The notes under the pieces: model-generated
Told to the model about the DNA's origin: nothing
Seen by the model: only the letters and a program-made list of their open reading frames with translations
The model's database searches: none
Position numbers and translations under genes: made by a program
Shown: one piece after another, positions 37,854-46,165 of the stretch
Layout: every line of letters begins with the position of its first letter
Position numbering within the stretch: position 1 is the stretch's first letter
NCBI RefSeq assembly: GCF_900115265.1
Contig: NZ_FOVU01000001.1
Coordinates: forward strand, 841,001 to 905,000
Direction: 5' to 3'
From: Bradyrhizobium sp. Ghvi
Lineage (GTDB): Bacteria > Pseudomonadota > Alphaproteobacteria > Rhizobiales > Xanthobacteraceae
DNA: 64,000 nucleotides

Positions 37854-39266
37854 TCAACTTCGCGCAGATGCGCGACGCATCCATGACAGGAATGCAGCGC
37901 AGATCATGATTAACGCCGCAAACAGCGCGAGCGAAACGAGAAAAGCTGCGCGCGCTGATTGCAACGTTTCGACCGCGAAGAACACCGCTCCGATTGCGGC
38001 CACTCCGGCCGCATTTCCGATCTGCGCAATGGTGCCGTACGCGCCGGAGGCTGAACCGGCGGCGACCGGCTTCACGGTCGAGAGCACCGCCGCCGAGAGC
38101 GGCGCCATCACCAGCCCCTGGCCGTAGCCGAAGACGATCATGATGAGCGCGAGCATGACCGACGTCGGCGCATCGACGCCAAATGCTACAAGCGCGAGCG
38201 CGGCGAGGCCCGCGATCTGCAGCGCGCAACCTTCGATCAACACCTTGGTGCCGCGATGCTTCGCGCGCGAACCGCTGTGGCGCGAAGCGACGACGAAGGC
38301 GAGCGCGAGCGGGATGAAGGCAAGGCCCGCGGCGAGCGGCGCAATCTTTAAGCCGCGCTGCATGAACAGCGTCATCACCAGATAGAACGAGAGATTGGCG
38401 GCGAAGAAAAAGCAGGCCGCGCCGAGCCCGCGCAGGAACGCGGCATCGGAAAGCAGCGTCAGATCAATCAACGGCATGCCGCCGGCGCGACCGACCTCGT
38501 GTTCGAGCCGCACGAACGCGAACAGGATCGCGCCGCCGCCTCCCATCACCACCCACAGCCACGGCGCCCAGCCGACGTCATGGCCGAACAGCAGCGGGCC
38601 GATCAGGCACAACAAGCCGGCGAACAGGACCAGGCTGCCCTTGATGTCGAGCTTGGTGCCGGATCGCCGCGGCACCGTGGGCATGATGCGCCAGGCCGTC
38701 ATGGCAATGAGGAGGCCGCAGGGCACGTTGACGAAGAACACCGCGCGCCAGCCGGTGTGGGCAAGATCAATCGTGACCAGCAGGCCGCCAAGCAAGAAGC
38801 CCGCGGCGCCCGCAAGCCCCAGCACGATGCCATAGATACCGAAGGCGCGGCTGCGCGATTCGTCCGTGAAAAGCAGGTGCAGCGTCGCCAGCACCTGCGG
38901 CACCATCAGCGCCGCGGTCGCGCCCTGCGCCAGCCGCGCGATGATCAGCTCGGCCCCGGATTGCGCGAGACCGCACCACAGTGACGTCGCGGTAAAGCCG
39001 ATTACGCCGGCGAGAAACACGTTCTTGGTGCCGTGGATGTCGCCGAGACGGCCGCCGGTGACGACCAGCATGGCGTACGCGATCAGGTAGATCGCGATGA
39101 TGGATTCGATCTGCGCCGGCGTGGCCTTCAGCTCGACTGCAATGGTGGGAATGGCGACGTTGACCACGAACGCGTCGACGCCGAACATGAACTGCGCGGC
39201 GACGACGATCGCCAGCACCCACCAGCGGCGGGTCGAAGCAACGGGCTTTGTGACGATTTGATGCAT
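37854..39266 (-). CDS. MFS transporter, DHA2 family (EmrB/QacA-like)
   Basis: A 470-residue, 14-helix exporter. FVVNVAIPTIAVELKATPAQ, IYLIAYAMLVVTGGRLGD and GRLGDIHGTKNVF (motif A) mark the DHA2 family; the motif-C-like run is LGLAGAAGFLLGGLLV. It stands alone, divergent from the flavin monooxygenase gene, with an intrinsic terminator after its stop. It has no adaptor gene beside it, unlike the pair at the left edge of the window. Cargo unknown. Confidence 0.9.
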   Translation of the reverse strand: MHQIVTKPVASTRRWWVLAIVVAAQFMFGVDAFVVNVAIPTIAVELKATPAQIESIIAIYLIAYAMLVVTGGRLGDIHGTKNVFLAGVIGFTATSLWCGLAQSGAELIIARLAQGATAALMVPQVLATLHLLFTDESRSRAFGIYGIVLGLAGAAGFLLGGLLVTIDLAHTGWRAVFFVNVPCGLLIAMTAWRIMPTVPRRSGTKLDIKGSLVLFAGLLCLIGPLLFGHDVGWAPWLWVVMGGGGAILFAFVRLEHEVGRAGGMPLIDLTLLSDAAFLRGLGAACFFFAANLSFYLVMTLFMQRGLKIAPLAAGLAFIPLALAFVVASRHSGSRAKHRGTKVLIEGCALQIAGLAALALVAFGVDAPTSVMLALIMIVFGYGQGLVMAPLSAAVLSTVKPVAAGSASGAYGTIAQIGNAAGVAAIGAVFFAVETLQSARAAFLVSLALFAALIMICAAFLSWMRRASARS

Positions 39267-39358
39267 TGGCGCACGGTTCTGGAGGTCAATGCCCGATGAT
39301 TCCAGATCGCGCGCGGTGGCGCGATTACCTCAGAGGTAGGATTCCCGTACTCCGGTGT

Positions 39359-39389
39359 CGTCATGGCCGGGACAAGCCCGGCCATGACG
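39359..39389. repeat. Perfect palindrome, family B-like
   Basis: CGTCATGGCCGGG-ACAAG-CCCGGCCATGACG in the divergent region between the MFS and monooxygenase genes. The rest of that 248-bp region shows no other feature. Confidence 0.75.
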
Positions 39390-39514
39390 AACGACCTCGT
39401 TTGGCCGCATGCCAGCATTCCGCTGCGCGGGACATCACGCGATTGCGTTCGCGTCGACCAGCACGTAGCCTCATCATCTCAAATAAACAGAAAATGACAG
39501 CCGGAGAGAACGCC

Positions 39515-40750
39515 ATGGCGCGCCTGAAATTCGGAGCTTTCCTGGCCCCCCATCACCCGATCGGGGAGCATCCGATGCTCCAGTTCCGGCGCGATCTCGA
39601 CCTGGTCGAGCAGTTGGATGCACTCGGCTATGACGAGTTCTGGTGCGGCGAGCATCATTCCTCCGGCTGGGAGATGATCGCCTCGCCCGAGATGTTCCTG
39701 GCCGCAGCCGGCGAGCGAACCAAGCGGATCAAGCTCGGCACCGGCGTGATATCGCTGCCCTATCATCATCCCTTCAACGTCGCCCAGCGCATGGTGCAGC
39801 TCGACCACATGACCGGCGGCCGCGCCATCTTCGGCTCCGGCCCCGGCGCACTGGCCTCCGACGCACATACGCTCGGCATCGACCCGATGACGCAGCGCGA
39901 CCGCCAGGATGAGGCGATCGACGTGATCCGCCGCCTCTTCAACGGCGAGCGCGTGACCGCAAAAAGCGACTGGTTCACCATGAACGATGCGGCGCTGCAG
40001 ATCCTGCCCTTGCAGGAGGAGATGCCGTTCGTGGTGGCCTCGCAAATCTCGCCATCGGGCATGACGCTCGCCGGCAAATACGGCATCGGCATCATCTCGC
40101 TGGGCTCGATGACGACGCAGGGCCTGATGTCGCTGCAGCAGCAATGGCAGTTCGCCGAGGACGCCGCCAAAAAGCACGGCACCACCGTCAACCGTGCCGA
40201 CTGGCGCGTGCTGTTGGCCTTCCACATCGCCGAGAGCCGCGAGCAGGCTCGCAAGGAGGCCGGCGCCGGGCTGATGCGCTGGCACAACGAATATAATGTC
40301 GGCACGCTGCAGCGGCCGGGCCTGACTGCATTCTCCTCGCCGGACGAGGCGGTCGACAAGACCGCATTCGTCGAAGGCGCCGCATCCACCATCGGCACGC
40401 CCGACGATCTCGTCAAATCCATCAAGAACGTGATGGAGGTCTCCGGCGGAATCGGGGCCATCATCGGATTCGTGCACGACTGGGCCAATCCGGAAGCGAC
40501 CCGCCGGAGCTGGGACATGGTCGCGCGCTACGTCGTGCCCGAGATCAACGGCTATATCGACGGGCTGCGCAGGTCGCAAAAATTCGTGATCGAGAACCGC
40601 GCGATCTTCGAGCGTGCGGGCCAGGCCGTGATGGCCAAGATCATGCAGAACGAGAAGGCCGCCGAGGCGCTGAAGGTGACCGGCCCCGGCCGCGTCGCCA
40701 TTCCCGCCGTGAACGCGCCGGATCTGCAGAAGGAAGCGGCCAAGCGATAG
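39515..40750 (+). CDS. LLM-class flavin-dependent monooxygenase (limonene monooxygenase-like)
   Basis: Bacterial-luciferase-like oxidoreductase of 411 residues using F420 or FMNH2. Family runs are FGAFLAPHHPIGEHP, DEFWCGEHHSSGWEMIASPE, GTGVISLPYHHPF and FGSGPGALASDAHTLG. The start resembles limonene 1,2-monooxygenase-type proteins. GGAGAG lies just before the ATG at 39515; an ATG at 39494 is also in frame. It stands upstream of a cytochrome P450 gene on the same strand, separated by 169 bp with a palindrome. A joint role in oxidising a hydrophobic compound is possible but unproven. Confidence 0.88.
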   Translation: MARLKFGAFLAPHHPIGEHPMLQFRRDLDLVEQLDALGYDEFWCGEHHSSGWEMIASPEMFLAAAGERTKRIKLGTGVISLPYHHPFNVAQRMVQLDHMTGGRAIFGSGPGALASDAHTLGIDPMTQRDRQDEAIDVIRRLFNGERVTAKSDWFTMNDAALQILPLQEEMPFVVASQISPSGMTLAGKYGIGIISLGSMTTQGLMSLQQQWQFAEDAAKKHGTTVNRADWRVLLAFHIAESREQARKEAGAGLMRWHNEYNVGTLQRPGLTAFSSPDEAVDKTAFVEGAASTIGTPDDLVKSIKNVMEVSGGIGAIIGFVHDWANPEATRRSWDMVARYVVPEINGYIDGLRRSQKFVIENRAIFERAGQAVMAKIMQNEKAAEALKVTGPGRVAIPAVNAPDLQKEAAKR

Positions 40751-40796
40751 GCTTTAAGGGAGCGAAAAGGCAGCGAATGCGATCGGCGGGCCGGGT

Positions 40797-40825
40797 TTCA
40801 CCTCTCCCCAGCGGGGAGAGGTGAA
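40797..40825. repeat. Palindromic repeat, family C (CACCTCTCCCC)
   Basis: Perfect hairpin TTCACCTCTCCCC-AGC-GGGGAGAGGTGAA. Longer family C copies are at 43747 and 52821. Confidence 0.8.
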
Positions 40826-40919
40826 CTGCACCGCGACACCTTCGCACGTCAATACCGCCGCATCGTTTCTGCATCCAGCTGTGCTAAGCTGAGCGTACCA
40901 GCCATCCGGAGCAATCGTC

Positions 40920-42299
40920 ATGTCGATGCAGAATGTGGCCGCCTCTGCGCTTCCGTATACCGCGCCCAAGCGCAATGCGCTGACCCACATCCCCGGCGAC
41001 GAGGGCTGGCCGATCATCGGCAAGACCTTTCAGGTCCTCGCCGATCCCAAGGGCCATATCGAGGCGAACGGCGCCAAATACGGGCCGGTCTACCGCACCC
41101 ATATTTTCGGCGAGACCAATGTCGTGTTGCTTGGCCCCGAGGCCAACGAGCTCGTGCTGTTCGACCAGCAGAAACTGTTCTCGTCGACCCATGGCTGGAA
41201 CAAGGTGCTGGGCCTGTTGTTTCCGCGCGGCCTGATGCTGCTCGATTTCGACGAGCACCGGCTGCATCGCAAGGCGCTGTCGGTCGCGTTCAAGTCGGGA
41301 CCGATGAAGTCCTATCTCAGCGATCTCGACCGCGGCATCTCGGCGCGCGTCGCGCAGTGGAAGGCCAAGCCCGGCGAGATGAAGCTTTATCCGGCGATGA
41401 AGCAGCTCACGCTCGATCTGGCGGCAGCGTCCTTCCTCGGCGCCGATATCGGACCGGAGGTGGACGAGATCAACCGCGCCTTCGTCGACATGGTGGCGGC
41501 TGCCGTCGCGCCGATCCGGCGGCCGTTGCCCGGCACCCAGATGGCGCGCGGCGTTGCGGGCCGCAAACGCATCGTCGCCTATTTCCGCCAGCAGATTCCA
41601 CTCCGCCGCGGCAATCACGGCGGCGACGATCTGTTCTCGCAGCTCTGCCGCGCAACCCACGAGGACGGCGCCCTGCTGTCCGATCAGGACATCATCGACC
41701 ATATGAGCTTCCTGATGATGGCGGCGCACGACACGCTGACCTCGTCGCTGACCTCCTTCATCGGCGAGCTCGCCGCCAACAAGGACTGGCAGGACAAGCT
41801 GCGCGCGGAAGTTCTTGCGCTCGGGCTTGCTCCGGACGCGCCGAGCAGCTTCGACCATCTCGAAAAGATGCCGCTGGCGGAAATGGCGTTCAGGGAGGCG
41901 CTGCGGATCAAGCCGCCGGTGCCCTCGATGCCGCGCCGTGCGATGCGCGATTTCACCTTCAAGGGATTTACCATTCCCGCCGGCACTGCGGTCGGCGTCA
42001 ATCCGCTCTACACGCACCACATGAGCGGAATCTGGCCGGAGCCGGATCGCTTCGATCCCCTGCGCTTCACCGAAGAGGCCCAGCGCAACCGGCATCGCTT
42101 CGCCTGGGTCCCGTTCGGCGGCGGCGCCCATATGTGCCTCGGCCTGCATTTCGCCTACATGCAGGCGAAATGTTTCGCACGGCACTTCCTGCAAAACATC
42201 GAGGTGTCGCTGGAAGAGGGCTACAAGCCGGATTGGCAGATGTGGCCGATCCCGAAGCCGCGGGATGGACTGCGGATAAAGCTGAAGGCGGTCTCGTAG
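40920..42299 (+). CDS. Cytochrome P450
   Basis: A soluble P450 of 459 residues. The I-helix oxygen-activation stretch is LMMAAHDTLTSSL near residue 265, with AAHDT replacing the usual AGxDT. The K-helix ExxR is in FREALRIKPPVPSMPRR. The haem Cys loop is VPFGGGAHMCLGLHF near 400. The proline-rich start (HIPGDEGWPIIGKTF) resembles CYP120-like bacterial enzymes related to eukaryotic CYP26 and CYP51 types. No ferredoxin or reductase gene is adjacent. Its TAG stop falls in the first bases of a family A palindrome. Confidence 0.93.
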   Translation: MSMQNVAASALPYTAPKRNALTHIPGDEGWPIIGKTFQVLADPKGHIEANGAKYGPVYRTHIFGETNVVLLGPEANELVLFDQQKLFSSTHGWNKVLGLLFPRGLMLLDFDEHRLHRKALSVAFKSGPMKSYLSDLDRGISARVAQWKAKPGEMKLYPAMKQLTLDLAAASFLGADIGPEVDEINRAFVDMVAAAVAPIRRPLPGTQMARGVAGRKRIVAYFRQQIPLRRGNHGGDDLFSQLCRATHEDGALLSDQDIIDHMSFLMMAAHDTLTSSLTSFIGELAANKDWQDKLRAEVLALGLAPDAPSSFDHLEKMPLAEMAFREALRIKPPVPSMPRRAMRDFTFKGFTIPAGTAVGVNPLYTHHMSGIWPEPDRFDPLRFTEEAQRNRHRFAWVPFGGGAHMCLGLHFAYMQAKCFARHFLQNIEVSLEEGYKPDWQMWPIPKPRDGLRIKLKAVS

Positions 42300-42434
42300 G
42301 GTGGGTTAGATTAGCACGGGCTGCGCGGAGCGCAGTTCGCTGGCGTAACCCACCCCTTTGGTGTCCCCGGTAATAGAAGTGGTGGGTTACGCCAGCGCCT
42401 GCGCTTTGCGCGGACGCCGTCTAACCCACCCTAC
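42296..42434. repeat. Intergenic palindromic repeat, family A, overlapping the P450 stop codon
   Basis: Third copy of GTAGGGTGGGTTA, with TAACCCACCCTAC at its right end. The element begins at 42296, one base before the P450 TAG. The following 340 bp up to 42774 hold no recognised feature. Confidence 0.85.
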
Positions 42435-42774
42435 GACATCCTTGCTCGCGGCTGCACTCTCGCCTTCCGGCATGCTCTGCCAGCGATCACAATTTTGGCA
42501 CCTTCGGCAACGAAGACTTCCGCGAGGCGCTAACCGATCACGCTCGCCCCGCCCGTGATCTTCCCGTTCAGCCTACCCGTGGAATGTCCCTGTTTTCGAA
42601 TGATTCGACGCCAAATGGCGGACACCGATCGATGACTTCGCCGCGACGGTCGGTGCCGTGGCCATCACTATTTCTGCCGGCTCCCGGCAAGGCAAGCTAT
42701 GCTTGCGCGTGCGAGATGCGTAACATCCTCGACCGCCACTCGATTTTCGAACGCACATCGTCACCGGGCTGCGC

Positions 42775-43740
42775 ATGGGGAAGCTGATCGACGAATTCCG
42801 CAAGGGCTGGCAGGGCGTGGCGCCGCCGTCATTTGGCCTGAGCATTGCGTTTGCGGTGGCCTGCCTGCTGCTTGCGACCCTGGCCCGCTGGGCACTCGCG
42901 CATGTGCGTCCCGACGTCTACTTCACGCCGTACTTTCCCGCCGTGTTCTTTGCGGCGGCCTTCGGAGGTGCTCGGATCGGCGTCGTGACCGCTCTCGTCG
43001 GCGGCGTGCTCGGCGTCATCTTGAATTTCGGCGATCTCCCCCCTGATCGCGCGCGATTCGTCCTGCTGACACTCTATTGGGGCGTCTCGGCGCTCACCAT
43101 TTGGGGCGTCGAGCACTACCGCACCAAGCTGGCGGAGCAGCGGCGGATCTCCCGCCGCCTGATCGAGGAGGAGGACTATCGCAAGGTTCTGGTCGATGAG
43201 CTGCAGCACCGGCTGAAGAACAAGCTGTCGACCGTGCATGCCGTGCTGCATCAGGTGCTGCACGACGAGCCGCAGGTCTGGGCTCGGATCGACCCGCGGC
43301 TGCGATCCCTGGCGGCAACCGATGATCTGATCTCGCGGATCGACAAGGCTGGCTGCGACATCCGCGATCTCCTGATCTCCGAGCTCGGCCCCTACGGCCA
43401 TGTCCGCTTCACCCTCAATGGCGAGCGGCTGTTCCTGCCGCCGAAGCTGGCGGTCACGCTGTCACTGATGTTTCACGAGCTTGCCACCAATGCCGGCAAA
43501 TACGGCGCGTTCTCCTCGCCGCGCGGCTTGTTGCAGGTGTCATGGACCGTCAGCGACGATCGTCTAACCATCACGTGGGACGAAACCGAGGGACCAACCA
43601 TCGGCGAAATCTCCGCGCCCGGCTTCGGCACCAAGCTGCTGAAATCGGCGCTTTCCGCCTTCGACGGCAAGACCGAGGTCTCCTATTTGAAGACCGGGCT
43701 GCATTGCACCATGCAATGTCGTATTCCCCGGAGTGAATAG
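42775..43740 (+). CDS. Membrane-anchored HWE-family histidine kinase
   Basis: A 321-residue sensor with about four N-terminal membrane helices (residues 20-125) and a short linker, then an HWE-type kinase domain. The phosphorylated His is in DELQHRLKNKLSTVHAVLHQ near residue 146, the N-box is HELATNAGKYGAFSSPRG, and the WxE of the family is in WDETEGPTIG. HWE kinases are largely alphaproteobacterial and often act in the general stress response. No response regulator is adjacent, so this is an orphan kinase. The membrane part resembles DUF4118-type sensors. The start is the ATG at 42775; no strong ribosome-binding site was seen. Confidence 0.85.
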   Translation: MGKLIDEFRKGWQGVAPPSFGLSIAFAVACLLLATLARWALAHVRPDVYFTPYFPAVFFAAAFGGARIGVVTALVGGVLGVILNFGDLPPDRARFVLLTLYWGVSALTIWGVEHYRTKLAEQRRISRRLIEEEDYRKVLVDELQHRLKNKLSTVHAVLHQVLHDEPQVWARIDPRLRSLAATDDLISRIDKAGCDIRDLLISELGPYGHVRFTLNGERLFLPPKLAVTLSLMFHELATNAGKYGAFSSPRGLLQVSWTVSDDRLTITWDETEGPTIGEISAPGFGTKLLKSALSAFDGKTEVSYLKTGLHCTMQCRIPRSE

Positions 43741-43746
43741 ATTTGG

Positions 43747-43880
43747 GTCACCTCTCCCCGACGGGGAGAGGTCGGATTGCGCAGTAATCCGGGTGAGGGG
43801 CCGCGGCATACCGTGAGTCTGTAACCCCTCACCCGGACCGCATCTTCGATGCGATCCGACCTGTCCCTTCGGGAGAGGTG
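43747..43880. repeat. Intergenic palindromic repeat, family C (long form)
   Basis: Starts with the hairpin CACCTCTCCCCGACGGGGAGAGGT and ends TCCCTTCGGGAGAGGTG, with inner CCGGGTGAGGGG / CCCCTCACCCGG arms. It lies after the HWE kinase gene. The rest of the gap to 44135 holds an imperfect hairpin (GCGAAAGCG at 43938 with CGCTTTCGC at 43964) and a TTAACC sequence at 44066. Confidence 0.8.
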
Positions 43881-44135
43881 GGGCGACCTCGGGAGCTCGC
43901 GTCGATTGAATGAATGAAAATGATGCCGTTCCCGCAAGCGAAAGCGACCGCGCGCAGCGCTCGCGCTTTCGCAAGCACCGTTGACCTTCTGTTAATGACG
44001 ATCGACGGCGCGCCTCACATCGTCGCAAGTTTCTCACAAAGCACCGCCGTATTTCTTCGGACCCCTTAACCAAACCTAAGAGGGAACTGCGCATGATCGC
44101 GCCCATTGCAAAGGCGCGCTGAAACAACAAGATTC

Positions 44136-45881
44136 ATGAATTCTATGAACGACAACGCATACGACGGCGCGAACGAAGCCGAACTCGGATTTCTCAAGGA
44201 AATCGTTAGAATGCTGCCTGCCGGCCTGACCGTGCAGGACGCGCAGGGCAAGCTTCTACTGGTTAACGATCTGGCGGCGTCGCAGCTCGGCATGGACGGC
44301 AGCCGCCCCTCGCCCGATCTCGCGCCGCGCCGCGAGGCTTGCCAGCAGGCCCTCAGGTCCGGCCAACCCGTCACCTCGGAGGAAGCGCTCCACCACGGAG
44401 CCGCACGCCAGGTGCTGCTGACTACACACCGCCCGGTCCGCCACGCCGGACGCGAGCTGTTGATCTCGGCCTCGTCCGACATCACCGAGCAGAAGAATTT
44501 CGAGGACCAGCTGTTCCGCTCGGCCTATTTCGACGAGCTAACCGGCCTGCCCTCGCGGCGCGTGATCGAGCATCGCTCCAACAGCCTGCTCGCGCGCGAT
44601 GGTGCCGACGAACGATTTGCGCTGGCCTTTCTCGATGTCGACAATTTCAAGCACATCAACGACTATTACGGTCATGCCGTCGGCGACGCACTGCTGGCCG
44701 AGCTGGCGAAGCGGCTCGGGCGAGACTTGCGCGATTCCGACATGCTGTCGCGCATTTCCGGCGACGAGTTCCTGCTGCTGCTCTCACCGATCCAGAGCCA
44801 GGAGGAAGTCGCCGAATTCATGCAGGCGACGTTGCAGCGGCTGACCGCACCCTTCTTCATCGACCATTCCGAGATCTTCGTCTCGACCTCCGTCGGCATC
44901 AGCATCTATCCCGAACACGGCCGCAGCTTCGAGACGCTGCGCCAGAATGCCGACATCGCGATGTATCGCATCAAGAACGACGGCAAGGGATCCGCCGCTT
45001 TCTTCGATGCCGGTATGGAGCGCGAGGCGCTGGCCCGGATGAAGATCGAGCAGTCGCTGCGGCTCGCCATCCTCGAGAAGCGCTTCTGCTGCGCGTTCCA
45101 GTCCAAGGTCGACATCCGCACGCAAGCCGTAAAGGGCATCGAGGCCCTTGTTCGCCTGCGTGACGACGAAGGCGTGATCCAGGCGCCCGGCTCGTTCATC
45201 GATCTTGCCTGCGAACTCGGGCTGATCGACGAGCTCACGCACCTGGTGCTCGCCGAGATCGTCAAATCGATCGATTCGATCAACCACACCTTCGGCGCGG
45301 AAGCGACCATCAGCATCAACGTCGCTGCCAAGCAGGCCGGCAACCCCGAATTCATGCGCAGTTTTGCGCAGGCGCTGGAGGACACCGGCTTTCCGCAACG
45401 CTTCATGATCGAGGTGACGGAAGACGCCTTCGTCGCCAAGAATCACTTCCAGTCCGGGATCCTGCCGCTGTTCCGCAAGCTCGGTGTCGGCATCTCCATC
45501 GACGATTTCGGCATCGGCTATTCCTCGCTCTCGGCGCTCGCCGACATCACTGCCGACGAGATCAAGATCGACCGGTCCTTCATCACCGACATCCACAAGC
45601 GCCCTCGCAGCCAGGGCATCTTGCGCGCAATCGAATCCTTGAGCGAAGCCCTCGGCATGACCGTGATCGCCGAAGGTCTCGAATCCTTCGAGGAGCTCGC
45701 CTATCTCCAGGCTGCCACCAAGATCCGCTACGCGCAGGGCTATTACTTTTCCCGACCGATCTTCCTGGAGGAGCTGAAGCTCGCCAGCCCGGTCTCAAGC
45801 GAGGCGCGCGGCAACGTGGCGAGTCGGCCGGCGCAGCAGAATAGGCAGGGTTATTCGCGGGCGAGCGGATACCGGCGGTAA
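44136..45881 (+). CDS. PAS-GGDEF-EAL cyclic-di-GMP signalling protein (degenerate GGDEF)
   Basis: A 581-residue cytoplasmic protein. An N-terminal PAS domain (about 15-130) is followed by a GGDEF domain whose motif reads SGDEF (RISGDEFLLLL), then an EAL domain with EAL (KGIEALVRL), the metal-site DDFGIGYSSL, the KIDRSFI Lys and EGLES. The EAL residues needed for phosphodiesterase action appear intact, so it is likely a c-di-GMP hydrolase; the altered GGDEF may be regulatory or weakly active. The start is uncertain: ATG 44136 and ATG 44145 are both close, and TTG 44106 opens the frame. Confidence 0.88.
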   Translation: MNSMNDNAYDGANEAELGFLKEIVRMLPAGLTVQDAQGKLLLVNDLAASQLGMDGSRPSPDLAPRREACQQALRSGQPVTSEEALHHGAARQVLLTTHRPVRHAGRELLISASSDITEQKNFEDQLFRSAYFDELTGLPSRRVIEHRSNSLLARDGADERFALAFLDVDNFKHINDYYGHAVGDALLAELAKRLGRDLRDSDMLSRISGDEFLLLLSPIQSQEEVAEFMQATLQRLTAPFFIDHSEIFVSTSVGISIYPEHGRSFETLRQNADIAMYRIKNDGKGSAAFFDAGMEREALARMKIEQSLRLAILEKRFCCAFQSKVDIRTQAVKGIEALVRLRDDEGVIQAPGSFIDLACELGLIDELTHLVLAEIVKSIDSINHTFGAEATISINVAAKQAGNPEFMRSFAQALEDTGFPQRFMIEVTEDAFVAKNHFQSGILPLFRKLGVGISIDDFGIGYSSLSALADITADEIKIDRSFITDIHKRPRSQGILRAIESLSEALGMTVIAEGLESFEELAYLQAATKIRYAQGYYFSRPIFLEELKLASPVSSEARGNVASRPAQQNRQGYSRASGYRR

Positions 45882-45942
45882 AGGCGCGGCCCTGAAGCTG
45901 CGCGTCGGCACAGACAGCGCTGCGCCTACCCAGATCAGCTCC

Positions 45943-46082
45943 GTCATCCCGAGGCGTGAGGCCCGCGATGCGAATGCATCGTGGGGCGAGCCTCGACGGA
46001 TGCACGGCCGAGCTGCCAGCCGGGCCGTCGCCCTTCGAGGCTCGCCCTGCGGCACGCCGCAGGACGAGCACCTCAGGGTGAC
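45943..46082. repeat. Intergenic palindromic repeat, family B (long form)
   Basis: GTCATCCCGAGGCGTGAGGC ... GCACCTCAGGGTGAC, with inner CTCGACG / CCTTCGAGG arms. It separates the GGDEF-EAL gene from the sigma-54 activator gene. Confidence 0.7.
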
Positions 46083-46165
46083 GGGGATAGACCTGAGACG
46101 TCCATTTTTCCCTTTGAAATTACTTGGCTTTTGGTAATAACAGGCGGACCTCCCCGAGGCACGCC

